Below, one piece after another: positions 8,339 through 16,398 of a stretch of 45,058 nucleotides of DNA. Position 1 is the stretch's first letter, and the number at the start of each line of letters is the position of its first letter. The notes under the pieces were generated by a model. That model saw only the letters and a program-made list of their open reading frames with translations. It was not told the origin of the DNA and did no database searches. The position numbers were made by a program, and so were the translations under genes. The DNA is from Myxococcota bacterium (GTDB taxonomy: Bacteria > Myxococcota > JAJVIH01), in the NCBI GenBank assembly GCA_022072125.1, contig JAJVIH010000008.1, forward strand, positions 1-45,058, given 5' to 3'.

Positions 8339-10381
8339 TTATTTACCGCCGGACCTGGCCAGGGTGGCGCGGGCCGCGGCCAGCAGGCGCTCGTAGCTGG
8401 AGCGCGCGGCCTTCTCTTCGTCCTTGTCTTCGATGCGCTCCTCCAGCATCTTGATCAGCTCGGCGTCCACGCCGCCGGGCTTGCGGACGATGAAGCTGAG
8501 CGCGTTCAGGTAGTTCACGCGCAGGGAGCGGGCCTCCTGCTTGTCCACATTCTTGTTCTTGAGCAGCCCCGTGGCGTGCTCCACCAGCTTCTTGGCGGCG
8601 GCGGCCTTGCCCACGCGGGCGAGCGAGAAGGCCGCGCGGTCCCGCTTCTGCTGCGGATTGGTCTGCACCAGCGCCTTGATGTAGCAGTCCTCGCTGTCCA
8701 CGCATTCCTTGGCGAGTTCCAGGCGGAGCAGGTCCTTCTGCATGGCGGCGCCCAGGGCGACGTAGGAGAGCGATTCCAGGGTCTTCTTGTTTTCTTCCTG
8801 GAATTTCTTGCGTTCGGCCACCTTCATCTTGAGGGATTTGGTGATCTCTTCGTTCCACTTCTTGACATAGGCGTCATACTCCGTGGGCTCCGGACCGCCT
8901 TTGTCCTTGATCAGCTTGGTCATGCTCTCGAAGATTTTGTTGGCGTCTTCCTGAATGGAGGCGGAAGCGACGCGGGTCAGCGCGGTCAATGCGATGCTGC
9001 GGGTCTGCAGCGATTCCTCCTCGGGTTTCTTGGCTTCGGCAATCAGGGCCTTGAGGGCGTTTTCATCGGCGATCCACTGCAGGGCGTCGGTGAAGTAGGT
9101 GAAGATGCCCACATCGCCGCGCTTGCCCATCAGGTCAACAATCCGCTTGACCAGGCGGTCGCGATCCTTGGGGTCGCATTCCATGGCGCAGATGCGCCCG
9201 CCCGCGTAGGCGGCGAAGGCCTGGGCGAAAAACAGGCCCTTGCGGCTGGCGTCATCCGGTGTTTCGTACTCCCGTTCGATGGTGCGGAGCACGGCTTCCA
9301 GTCCCTTGGGGTTGGCCAGGTCGCCCAGCAGTTCCATGGCCTTGGCTTCCATGTGGGCCCACAGCAGGGTGCCCGAGCGCTGCTGCTTGATGACCGCGTC
9401 CAGTTCATCCACCAGCTTTTTGACCTGCGGATTCTTGCAGCGGTCCTCGCCGGGGCGTTTCTTCGGTTCGAGGGTTCCGCAGTACAGGGTGTCGTTGATG
9501 GGCTGCACCGCCGCCTCGCCAATGCGGAAGAGAGCGGTGTTGGCGGCTTCCTTGTAGGAGCCGCCGGTATCGCTGAACAGGAAGAACAGAATGTCGTACG
9601 CCGCCGCGGTGGATTGCAGCTTGCCCAGGGCCTCGATGGAGTTGAGCTGGGCGGTTTTCCAGTTCTGTTTTTCCTTGCGGGCCTTTTGCGGGTCTTCAAT
9701 GCCGCGCGCCTGGCCGAGCACCCGCAAAAGGCCTTTCTCCATTTCGGCCTTCTTGTCCTTCATGACCTCGAAGAACGCGGGGATGGAACTGGCGGCGGCG
9801 CCCGCCAGAAACACGTTGTCCGTATCGAGGAAGGAGATGATCTTCGGACCCGCCGGGGTGTGCTTGAGCTTGGTCAGCGCGGAGATGATGGAGCGGTTGG
9901 CGCTGTCAATTTCCTCCTGCTCCTTGCGGTTGGCGCCCTTGGCCGGGTCAAGCTTTTCCAGCATGGCGGCGGTGGCGGCCTCGCCGGCGGCGGGCTTGCC
10001 GCTGGCGTCCTTGCCCATGAGGCCCCACTGGTCGGCGATGGCCGAGCGCAGGGACTTGTTGTTGTTGAACATCTCCACCAGCGCGGCCTTGTCCTCCTCG
10101 CGCAGGTAGCCGTACTGGCCCAGCAGGCCGAGCTGCTTGATGGCGTCCAGCCGCATGTTTTCATCGGTCTTGAGCTTGTCCGCCCAATAAGGCGGAAGCG
10201 CCTCGCGCAGGATCTTATCGGCCTTTTCCGCCTTGTCGGGGTTCTGGGAGGGATTGTCCTTCCAGGTTTTCCACTGGGCGACGTCGAACACGCCATCGGT
10301 GTCATTGCAGGCCGCCAAAGCCAGCATGGCGCAAATGCATGCGGCGGCGGTCATCCACTTGAAACGGGGGGTCAAAAACAT
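8339..10381 (-). CDS. HEAT-like-repeat lipoprotein
   Basis: The 680-residue product begins with a lipoprotein signal peptide (basic start, hydrophobic stretch, lipobox LAAC with Cys25), so it should be lipid-anchored in the envelope. The rest is almost entirely alpha-helical, in repeating helix pairs such as SAIADQWGLMG, NSIEALGKL, EAANTALFRIGEAAV and AALTRVASASI, the pattern of HEAT/ARM-type repeats that form protein-binding superhelices. No catalytic motif is visible. The ATG has GGGAG about six bases upstream. It has its own promoter and a strong terminator, so it is monocistronic. Large HEAT-repeat lipoproteins of unknown role are common in myxobacterial-type genomes; here a scaffolding or assembly role is only inference. 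Confidence 0.85.
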   Translation of the reverse strand: MFLTPRFKWMTAAACICAMLALAACNDTDGVFDVAQWKTWKDNPSQNPDKAEKADKILREALPPYWADKLKTDENMRLDAIKQLGLLGQYGYLREEDKAALVEMFNNNKSLRSAIADQWGLMGKDASGKPAAGEAATAAMLEKLDPAKGANRKEQEEIDSANRSIISALTKLKHTPAGPKIISFLDTDNVFLAGAAASSIPAFFEVMKDKKAEMEKGLLRVLGQARGIEDPQKARKEKQNWKTAQLNSIEALGKLQSTAAAYDILFFLFSDTGGSYKEAANTALFRIGEAAVQPINDTLYCGTLEPKKRPGEDRCKNPQVKKLVDELDAVIKQQRSGTLLWAHMEAKAMELLGDLANPKGLEAVLRTIEREYETPDDASRKGLFFAQAFAAYAGGRICAMECDPKDRDRLVKRIVDLMGKRGDVGIFTYFTDALQWIADENALKALIAEAKKPEEESLQTRSIALTALTRVASASIQEDANKIFESMTKLIKDKGGPEPTEYDAYVKKWNEEITKSLKMKVAERKKFQEENKKTLESLSYVALGAAMQKDLLRLELAKECVDSEDCYIKALVQTNPQQKRDRAAFSLARVGKAAAAKKLVEHATGLLKNKNVDKQEARSLRVNYLNALSFIVRKPGGVDAELIKMLEERIEDKDEEKAARSSYERLLAAARATLARSGGK

Positions 10382-10442
10382 GGTGCGCTCCCAAAAAGCA
10401 GGGCGGTGAACCGGATGAAAACGGGGCGATTAAAGCGCATCG

Positions 10443-10471
10443 TCTATAGCCCGTGAGACCCACCGGGTCAA
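10443..10471 (-). promoter_or_regulatory. Sigma-70 type promoter of the HEAT-like lipoprotein gene
   Basis: On the minus strand TTGACC (10466-10471) and TATAGA (10443-10448) are exactly 17 bases apart. Initiation would give a leader of roughly 55 bases before the lipoprotein ATG. It is one of the best consensus matches in the window. Confidence 0.65.
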
Positions 10472-10748
10472 GCGGGATCGCGGGACGAAACACAGCCCTT
10501 TTCCGGCCCCGCGGCTCCCCGGCTTTCGCGTATTCCGCGGTCCGGCGCGAACGCGGGGCAGCCAGCGGACAAGGAAGAAGCGGGAACTGGAATGCGCCGC
10601 GGACAAGCCCCCGCCCGCCGGTGTTGCGGGTTGGCGATGGCGGGCGCGGGGGAGGGCGTGAAAACCGGAGAGCAGGTGGCGCTTTGCGCCATGGACGGGT
10701 AAGAAGGGCGCCAGGTTCCGGTTTTCCCCATCTTTTGCTGGAGAGAGC
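10472..10748. other. Divergent intergenic region before pdxJ
   Basis: This GC-rich stretch separates the minus-strand lipoprotein gene from plus-strand pdxJ. No gene, RNA or strong promoter for pdxJ could be recognised. The only clear element is the pdxJ ribosome-binding site GGAGAG just before its ATG. Confidence 0.5.
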
Positions 10749-11480
10749 ATGATCGCCGCGAAGAAAAAACTGCTCTGCGTCAATATTGACCATGTCGCCA
10801 CCCTGCGTCAGGCGCGCGGCGGGGTCGAACCCGATCCCGTCCATGCCGCCGCCATCTGCGAGGCCGCCGGGGCCGATGGAATCACCATCCACCTGCGCGA
10901 GGACCGGCGGCATATCCAGGATCGCGACCTGCGCCTGCTCAAACAGACCGTTCAGACCACCCTCAACCTGGAGATGGCGGTGACCGGTGAAATGACGGCG
11001 GTCGCTCTGGATGTGAAACCCCACAAGGTGACGCTGGTTCCGGAACGGCGCCAGGAACTGACCACCGAAGGCGGGCTGGATGTGGCGGGCGCGCTGGGCC
11101 CCATCAGGCTGGCGGTGGATAAACTGCGGGAGGGCGGCATTCACGTCAGCCTGTTCGTGGACCCGGAGGAACATCAGGTCCGCGCCGCCAAGGCCGCCGG
11201 CGCCAACGCCATTGAAATCCACACCGGACCGTGGTGTCACAATCCCGGCGGCCGGGAACTGCGCCGCATCATTGACTCCGCGGCGCTGGCGCAATCGGTT
11301 GATCTGGTGGTTTGCGCCGGCCATGGCCTGAATTACCGGAATATCCAGCCGCTGCTGGAGATCGAACCCATCGTGGAATTCAATATCGGCCATTCCATCA
11401 TTTCGCGGGCTGTGCTGACCGGGCTGGAGCAAGCGGTGCGCGACATGAAGGCGGTCATCGCCGCGGGCGGAGGACTCTGA
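10749..11480 (+). CDS. pdxJ: Pyridoxine 5'-phosphate synthase
   Basis: The 243-residue product matches PdxJ along its whole length. PdxJ condenses 1-deoxy-D-xylulose 5-phosphate with 3-amino-2-oxopropyl phosphate to pyridoxine 5'-phosphate, the last ring-forming step of DXP-dependent vitamin B6 synthesis in the cytoplasm. Family landmarks are [15 protein letters not shown] near the N terminus, [35 protein letters not shown], and the C-terminal [11 protein letters not shown] and [12 protein letters not shown] segments that bind phosphate and close the barrel. GGAGAG precedes the ATG. The stop codon overlaps the next start (TGATG), coupling it to the pseudouridine synthase gene. In many proteobacteria pdxJ sits with recO and acpS; that context is absent here. 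Confidence 0.98.
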   Translation: MIAAKKKLLCVNIDHVATLRQARGGVEPDPVHAAAICEAAGADGITIHLREDRRHIQDRDLRLLKQTVQTTLNLEMAVTGEMTAVALDVKPHKVTLVPERRQELTTEGGLDVAGALGPIRLAVDKLREGGIHVSLFVDPEEHQVRAAKAAGANAIEIHTGPWCHNPGGRELRRIIDSAALAQSVDLVVCAGHGLNYRNIQPLLEIEPIVEFNIGHSIISRAVLTGLEQAVRDMKAVIAAGGGL

Positions 11481-12754
11481 TGGCGCTGGAACGGCTGCAG
11501 AAAATCATCGCCGCCGCCGGGCTGGCCTCGCGCCGCCACGCCGAGGAACTGATCTCCCGGGGCAAGGTGCGGGTGAATGGCGCGGCCGTGCGCGAGTTGG
11601 GGACCCGCGCCGATCCCGCGCGCGACACCATCGAGGTCAATGGCGAGGTCATCCCGCGCCGGGAAGAGATGGCGTATTTCATGCTCAACAAGCCCATCCG
11701 CACGGTGTGTACGGTCAGTGATCCGGAAGGGCGCCCGACGGTGATGAAGTCCTTTGATCACCTGAAGCTCAGGCTTTATCCGGTGGGACGCCTGGACTGG
11801 GATTCGGAAGGGCTGCTGATCGTCACCAACGACGGCGAACTGGCCCACCGCCTGACCCATCCCTCCACCGGCATTGAAAAAACCTACGAGGTCAAGGTGC
11901 GCGGCGTGGTCCATGAAGGCCTGACCCGGAAGCTGGCGGGCGGCGTTTCCCTTGACGATGGCGAGCAGTCGCCCGCCTGCAGGGTGGAGGTGATGACCGG
12001 CACGGACAAAAGCACCTGGCTGCGCATCCGGCTGTCCTCCGGGCAGAACCGGATCATCCGGCGCATGTGCGAAGCCGTGGGGCTGGAGGTGCAACGCCTG
12101 CGCCGCGTGGGCATCGGCAGCCTGGATTTGGGGCGCCTCCCTCCCGGGCAATACCGGCCGCTCAAGCCCAAGGAAATCAAGCGCCTGTTCGCCATGGGAC
12201 CGGGAGACTCCTGGCGCGGCGAAGGCGATGGCGTGATCATCCGGCAGACCCGCAAAAGCCTGGGCCGCAAGGGCCAGACGCGCGCCGCCGTTCCGCGCCA
12301 GCCGGAAGACGCCGGCGCGCGGCGCGGGGCGGACAAAACGCAGCCGGAAAGCGCGGCGGCGGGCCGCCAGTCCTTCAAGGACGCCGGGCGCGCCCCCCGC
12401 ACGGCGGAAGGGCGAAAATCCGGGCGGCCCGAGGGGCGCAAACTTTCCGCCGCCGAGTATTTTTCTTCCCGCGGACCGGCGCGGCCATCCCGCGCCGCCG
12501 CCGCGGGACCGTCTGGAAACGCGAAGCGGCCGCCGGGCGCGCGGCCGGGGAAGCCATCCGCCGCGGTTCGTGAACCGGCGCGCCGGTCAACAACGGAGCG
12601 CGGCGGGAAGCCGGAACCGAATGCGGGCAAGGCGGTCCGCGCCGCGCATCCGTCACGCGGGCGGGGCGGAAAGCCGGGAACAGACCGGGCGCCCTCCCGC
12701 CCCGGACGGCGCGCCGCCTTCGCCGCCGGCAAGCGCGGCAAACCCTCGCGATAA
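11480..12754 (+). CDS. RluB/RsuA-family rRNA pseudouridine synthase with long basic tail
   Basis: The 424-residue protein has an S4 RNA-binding domain (about 1-50, LQKIIAAAGLASRRHAEELI) and a pseudouridine synthase domain containing the catalytic GRLDWDSEGLLIVTND motif with Asp106, then LSSGQNRIIRRMCEAVG. It should isomerise a uridine in ribosomal RNA; RluB (23S) is the closest pattern, RluE/RsuA cannot be excluded. Beyond about residue 250 comes some 170 residues of low-complexity Arg/Lys/Gly/Ala/Pro sequence, probably disordered, a common tail in RluB-like proteins that may bind RNA. The ATG overlaps the pdxJ stop codon, which fixes the start; earlier in-frame codons lie inside pdxJ. Confidence 0.93.
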   Translation: MALERLQKIIAAAGLASRRHAEELISRGKVRVNGAAVRELGTRADPARDTIEVNGEVIPRREEMAYFMLNKPIRTVCTVSDPEGRPTVMKSFDHLKLRLYPVGRLDWDSEGLLIVTNDGELAHRLTHPSTGIEKTYEVKVRGVVHEGLTRKLAGGVSLDDGEQSPACRVEVMTGTDKSTWLRIRLSSGQNRIIRRMCEAVGLEVQRLRRVGIGSLDLGRLPPGQYRPLKPKEIKRLFAMGPGDSWRGEGDGVIIRQTRKSLGRKGQTRAAVPRQPEDAGARRGADKTQPESAAAGRQSFKDAGRAPRTAEGRKSGRPEGRKLSAAEYFSSRGPARPSRAAAAGPSGNAKRPPGARPGKPSAAVREPARRSTTERGGKPEPNAGKAVRAAHPSRGRGGKPGTDRAPSRPGRRAAFAAGKRGKPSR

Positions 12755-12941
12755 ACATGGGCGTGCTCCAATCCGGCGCCTGGGGAAAGGTCATTTCCGC
12801 GGCCACCGCACGGCCCCTCGCACCGGCATATTGCTGGCCGCCGCACAGGGCTTTTGCGCGCGCATGGGGTTGCCCGTCGTGCGCCCCTGCTGTTAGCATT
12901 TGGCGGTTGCACGGCGTTCATTCCAACAACAGGTGACAATC

Positions 12942-13982
12942 ATGCGGCGAATCCCGTCGAGCGGTGTGGCGTTTCTTGGCGTGCTCCTGGTTTTCTCCGG
13001 CCTGACCGCATGCGGCGGCACGGAACTGGAAGGCCCGGGCGGACAGAATCCGGCGGATGGCGGCGCCCAGTCCGCCACGGATTCGGGCGCGGTTGGGGGG
13101 AATGACGCCGCCATCCCCTCCCTTGACGGCGGCGTGACGGAGAACGATGGCGGCGGCGATCCCGGCCAACTGGACGCCTCCGTCCCCGGCGGCGGCCCGG
13201 CGGAATATCCCCGGTTGCCGCCCATGGATGGCGTGAAACGCTGGATCGTGCTGGGCGACAGCATCAGCGATGGTTGCTGCCGCACCTTCGCGCAGAGCTA
13301 CGTCGGGCTGCTGAAGAACAACAACGATCGCGAATGGCCCGGTTTCAAGGGCAAGGACCTGACCACCAAATACCCGGGCATTGAATACCTGGACTACGCC
13401 GAAGGCGGCGCCACCACCAAGACCCTGCTCAGCAAGCAGATGCCCAAGGTGCAGGGCGGCAAGCCAGGCAAGACCGTGGTCACGGTGACCATTGGCGGCA
13501 ACAACCTGCTGGCGATTCTGGGATCATCCAAGGCCGACGGCGCCCGCGCCGCGGACGCCTACGCCGCCGACCTCAAGACCATGCTGGATTTCTTCGCCGA
13601 CAAGAAGAATTTCCCGGACGGCGCCTTCGTTTACATGGCCAATATCTATGAATTCACCGACAACACCGGCGATGTGAAATTGTGCCCGCGCCTGCCCATC
13701 AACTGGCCCGACGCCATTTTCATTTTCGAGCGTTACCGCAAGGAACTGACCGGACTGGCGAAAACCTATGACAACGTGGCGGTCGTGCCGCTGTGGGAGC
13801 ATTTCCTGGGCCACGGATACCTGTCCGGCGACCAGAGCCGGAACAAATATTATGATCCCGCCGACCCGACCAACTGGTTTGAAAGCGACTGCATCCATCC
13901 CACGCCGCGCGGGCATCACGAAATCCGCCGCTTGTTCTGGAGCCACATCACCGGCGAGCCCATGCAGATCAAGGTTCCCTGA
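12942..13982 (+). CDS. SGNH/GDSL-hydrolase lipoprotein
   Basis: A 346-residue lipoprotein: signal peptide with lipobox LTAC (Cys24), then a Gly/Asp/Ala-rich flexible spacer to about residue 90, then an SGNH hydrolase fold. Block I is VLGDSISDG with catalytic Ser107; block III is TIGGNNLLAI; block V is ESDCIHPTPRGHHEI with the Asp/His pair near the C terminus. The family comprises esterases, lipases and acetyl- or acyl-ester hydrolases; the substrate is unknown. An extra Cys pair follows block I (DGCC). The ATG at 12942 is chosen because AGGTGA lies at proper spacing and the signal peptide starts there with MRR; a longer reading frame upstream lacks support. It is expected at the cell surface or periplasmic face of the outer membrane. 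Confidence 0.88.
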   Translation: MRRIPSSGVAFLGVLLVFSGLTACGGTELEGPGGQNPADGGAQSATDSGAVGGNDAAIPSLDGGVTENDGGGDPGQLDASVPGGGPAEYPRLPPMDGVKRWIVLGDSISDGCCRTFAQSYVGLLKNNNDREWPGFKGKDLTTKYPGIEYLDYAEGGATTKTLLSKQMPKVQGGKPGKTVVTVTIGGNNLLAILGSSKADGARAADAYAADLKTMLDFFADKKNFPDGAFVYMANIYEFTDNTGDVKLCPRLPINWPDAIFIFERYRKELTGLAKTYDNVAVVPLWEHFLGHGYLSGDQSRNKYYDPADPTNWFESDCIHPTPRGHHEIRRLFWSHITGEPMQIKVP

Positions 13983-13993
13983 CGCCATACGGC

Positions 13994-14027
13994 GTTTCAC
14001 CCCGGGAAATATTTCCCGGGGTGAAAC
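13994..14027. terminator. 34-base perfect palindrome after the SGNH lipoprotein gene
   Basis: GTTTCACCCCGGGAAAT at 13994-14010 is followed directly by its exact reverse complement at 14011-14027, eleven bases after the stop codon. In RNA it would form a very stable hairpin with a small AU loop, likely a transcription terminator or 3'-end stabiliser. There is no T tract on either side, so the terminator call is uncertain. Confidence 0.55.
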
Positions 14028-14136
14028 ATCCGCGCCGCCAAGACGTATCGTGAATGCGGATGGACCTGAAGAATCCCCGGTGAAAGGATCGCGCCGCCGT
14101 TCCGCCTGAAAACATACCGCGCATGGAGGTTCCGGC

Positions 14137-14250
14137 ATGTCCTGGTCAGCATACGGCGTCATCTCATTCGAGCCGCCCGGACGTCAGGCGGCGGGTTTCA
14201 TGACAACGGGCGCCGCCGGTTTCACGGCCCGGCGAATCCGCCGCCCATGA
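14137..14250 (+). CDS. Possible 37-residue peptide, coupled to the radical SAM gene
   Basis: An ATG at 14137 preceded by GGAGGT (14125-14130, spacing six) opens a frame of 37 codons ending in TGA at 14248-14250. That stop shares ATGA with the start of the radical SAM/SPASM-like gene. The downstream gene shows no ribosome site of its own, which fits translational coupling. The predicted peptide has a short leader-like half, then two AAGF blocks (AAGFMTTG, AAGFTARR) and a basic RRIRRP end. Small precursors encoded directly before radical SAM/SPASM maturases are a known RiPP arrangement, but this peptide is not recognised and has no Cys. It could also be merely a coupling leader ORF, or chance. 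The ribosome site and overlap are observed; the peptide role is inference. Confidence 0.4.
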   Translation: MSWSAYGVISFEPPGRQAAGFMTTGAAGFTARRIRRP

Positions 14251-15131
14251 GCCTGGCGCCCGCGGAATCCGGCGGTCATCCCTGGCTGCCGTTCGCGCAT
14301 CTGGACACCCTGTGGCTGCAGGTGACGGGAACGGTTTGCAATATCGCCTGCCGCCACTGCTTCATTTCATGCGGCCCCAAAAACCATGCCCATGAATTTT
14401 TGTCCCTCGCGGAAGTCCGGGGCAACCTGGCCCGCGCCGGAGCCATGGGGGTGAAGGAAATCTATTTCACCGGGGGCGAGCCCTTCCTTCACCCGGAGAT
14501 TTTTCCGATGATCGAGGCCGCCCTCGCGGTGGGGCCTTTGACCATCCTGACCAATGGCATGCGGATTGACGAAACGGCGGCGCGGCGTCTGGGAGAGGTT
14601 TTCCGCGCGTCCCGGTACTCGTTTGATCTGCGCATCAGCCTCGATGGGCGCAACGCGGCGGAAAACGACGCCGTGCGCGGCAAGGGTTGTTTCGATGCGG
14701 TGATCAAGGCCCTGCGCCTGCTGGCCGGTCAGGGCGTGAATCCGGTATTGACCGTGACGGAAGTCAGCGGCGAACTGGCGCCGGACCTGGCCATGGATGA
14801 TTTTCTCCGGTTGCTGCGGGACGCCGGTCTGACGCGCCCGCGCATCAAATTCCTGGCGCCGTTCCGCATCGGGCGGGAAGCCCGCCGTTCCGGCCCGTAT
14901 GACGCCGCTGATGTGATTCGCGAAGGCGAGGCGTCTCCGGATGATGTCGCGGCCCTTCAATGCGCGTCCAGCCGGATGGTGACCTCCAAAGGCGTCTACA
15001 CCTGCCCCATCCTGATCAACCAGGATGACGCCCGTCTTGGTGACACGCTGGAAGAGGCGTCCCGTCCCTTCCGGCTGAAGTGGAGCGCCTGCGCCACCTG
15101 CCTGCGCGAACAGGTTTCCTGCCGGACCTGA
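14247..15131 (+). CDS. Radical SAM protein with SPASM-like C-terminal cysteines
   Basis: This 294-residue protein has the radical SAM 4Fe-4S motif Cys31-x3-Cys35-x2-Cys38 (CNIACRHC), the SAM-contact segment FTGGEPFLHPEI, LTILTNGM and RISLDG. The C terminus carries five further cysteines: Cys239-x9-Gly-x3-Cys253, then Cys282-x2-Cys285-x6-Cys292, resembling the auxiliary-cluster region of SPASM/twitch proteins. Family members modify peptides or proteins (thioether, decarboxylation, epimerisation, C-C links) or small molecules; the substrate is unknown. The start codon overlaps the stop of a possible 37-residue peptide gene (ATGA) and no separate Shine-Dalgarno is seen. No peptidase or transporter gene lies alongside, so a full RiPP cluster is not evident. 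Confidence 0.88.
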   Translation: MSLAPAESGGHPWLPFAHLDTLWLQVTGTVCNIACRHCFISCGPKNHAHEFLSLAEVRGNLARAGAMGVKEIYFTGGEPFLHPEIFPMIEAALAVGPLTILTNGMRIDETAARRLGEVFRASRYSFDLRISLDGRNAAENDAVRGKGCFDAVIKALRLLAGQGVNPVLTVTEVSGELAPDLAMDDFLRLLRDAGLTRPRIKFLAPFRIGREARRSGPYDAADVIREGEASPDDVAALQCASSRMVTSKGVYTCPILINQDDARLGDTLEEASRPFRLKWSACATCLREQVSCRT

Positions 15132-15169
15132 GAGCGGCCGTCCACATGGCGGCGCGCCCTGAAATCTTC

Positions 15170-15198
15170 TTGACAGGGGCTGGGGAGTTTTCTATGTA
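15170..15198 (+). promoter_or_regulatory. Consensus sigma-70 promoter of tRNA-Gly
   Basis: A perfect -35 TTGACA (15170-15175), a 17-base spacer and -10 TATGTA (15193-15198) are followed by a GC-rich discriminator (GGGCGTCCC), which in stable-RNA promoters is associated with stringent control. The tRNA begins 25 bases past the -10 element. Confidence 0.8.
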
Positions 15199-15223
15199 GG
15201 GCGTCCCGTCGCGGCGCCCATGA

Positions 15224-15299
15224 GCGGGTGTAACTCAGCGGCTAGAGTGCAACCTTGCCAAGGTTGAAGTCGAGGGTTCGAATCCCTTCACCCGCTCCA
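15224..15299 (+). tRNA. tRNA-Gly (anticodon GCC)
   Basis: The 76-base sequence folds as a cloverleaf: acceptor GCGGGTG/CACCCGC, a D arm around AGCGGCTAG, anticodon stem CAACC/GGTTG around TTGCCAA (anticodon GCC), and a T arm with TTCGAAT. A discriminator T and genome-encoded CCA (15297-15299) complete it. Nine T residues follow at once (15300-15308), which can serve as the transcription end. The gene is convergent with the Cys-rich lipoprotein gene only 12 bases away. Confidence 0.97.
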
Positions 15300-15311
15300 T
15301 TTTTTTTTCAC

Positions 15312-16301
15312 TCAGGGCGAACATCCCACCAGACAGACCCCTTCGCGCCGCCCCGCGGTCACCACGCACAACAGGTTGTTCTTGCAGCGTTGCTCCCGTG
15401 TGCACGGGCCCAGTTTTTCCTGCGGTTGCCCGGTGGGACGTCCGTCGAAATTTTCCTTGATGCATACTCCGCCGGTGGGGGCGCCGCTGATGCGGGTGCA
15501 GCGTTCTCCCTGCTCGCAGTTCTGGGGAACGGGGGTGTCCGCGGAAGGCGGATAAATTTTCACGCCCGCGCCGGCGTCGTTGAAGCAGGCCTTGCTGTCC
15601 TCCCCGCATTTGCTGATGGCGCATTCATCCTTGACCCGGCCGCCGGAGAGGCAACCGTTCTGGTTCAGGCAGGTTTCGTAGCTGCTGATGCAGGCCTTGC
15701 AATCCCCGGTGACCGCGTTCTTCAGGCAGGTATCCGCGCAGCCGCGATCGGTTCGCCCGCACGCCAGCAGACAGATGGACAACTGCGAACAGGGGATTTT
15801 TGGTCCGGCGTCCTCTTCCACCACCGTACATTTGAATTCCTTTTTCAGGCGCTCGCAGCGGGCTTCGGTTCCCGCCGCATCCGCCCCTCCCTTGCGGATG
15901 TCGTTCAACTCGGCCTGGGCGGCCTTGCACTTGTCCGATGATGTTCCATGACACCGGCATACATCTTTTTCATAATCAATGCAGGTCACGGGCAAATCGC
16001 CGCCGGTGGAGGTATCCGTTGGTCCGCTGTCCGGCTCCGGAACGTCCTCCCCGCTGGAATCGGCCGGCCCCCGATCAGTCCCGCCGCGATCATCGCGTCC
16101 GCGGTCCGTGTCCCCGCCGCGATCTTCCCCGGCGGGATCGGAGCGATCCCGTTGGGCCAGGGCGGCGTCCGGATTCTGCAGAATCTGTTCAAAACCTGGC
16201 GGATAGGCGTTGCGCGCCGGATCAGGGTTTTGCCGATCGAAGGAGCCACAGGAGGCCAGAAGCACCGCGCCCGGAAGCGCGAAAATCAGAATACGGGACA
16301 T
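15312..16301 (-). CDS. Cysteine-rich lipoprotein
   Basis: A 329-residue protein with a short lipoprotein signal peptide (lipobox LASC, Cys18). Then comes a low-complexity linker with repeated Asp-Arg-Gly-Gly units (about residues 50-80) and an Asp/Ser/Thr-rich stretch, and then a domain with many cysteines in closely spaced patterns (CRC, SICLLAC, CADTC, CKAC, CLNQNGC, CTREQRCKNNLLC) that likely form disulphides outside the cytoplasm. The last part resembles Cys-rich repeat domains of exported proteins in myxobacterial-type genomes, but no family could be named. The start at 16301 is chosen for the signal peptide and AAGGG upstream; a longer frame adds 21 residues of no value. It is the last gene after the FadL-family gene and another lipoprotein gene on the same strand. 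Confidence 0.8.
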   Translation of the reverse strand: MSRILIFALPGAVLLASCGSFDRQNPDPARNAYPPGFEQILQNPDAALAQRDRSDPAGEDRGGDTDRGRDDRGGTDRGPADSSGEDVPEPDSGPTDTSTGGDLPVTCIDYEKDVCRCHGTSSDKCKAAQAELNDIRKGGADAAGTEARCERLKKEFKCTVVEEDAGPKIPCSQLSICLLACGRTDRGCADTCLKNAVTGDCKACISSYETCLNQNGCLSGGRVKDECAISKCGEDSKACFNDAGAGVKIYPPSADTPVPQNCEQGERCTRISGAPTGGVCIKENFDGRPTGQPQEKLGPCTREQRCKNNLLCVVTAGRREGVCLVGCSP

Positions 16302-16398
16302 GTACCGCGACCCTTGGAAAGAATGATGTTGAAGCTTGACCGGCAGGCGGCGCCCACGCCCCACGGTTCAGGACACAATAGCCTGTTTGCAGCAGGGG

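Noticed and set aside
8186-10456. Plus-strand open frame of about 750 codons opposite the HEAT-like lipoprotein gene
   Set aside because: Antisense shadow; crosses the strong terminator of the real gene and has no ribosome site.
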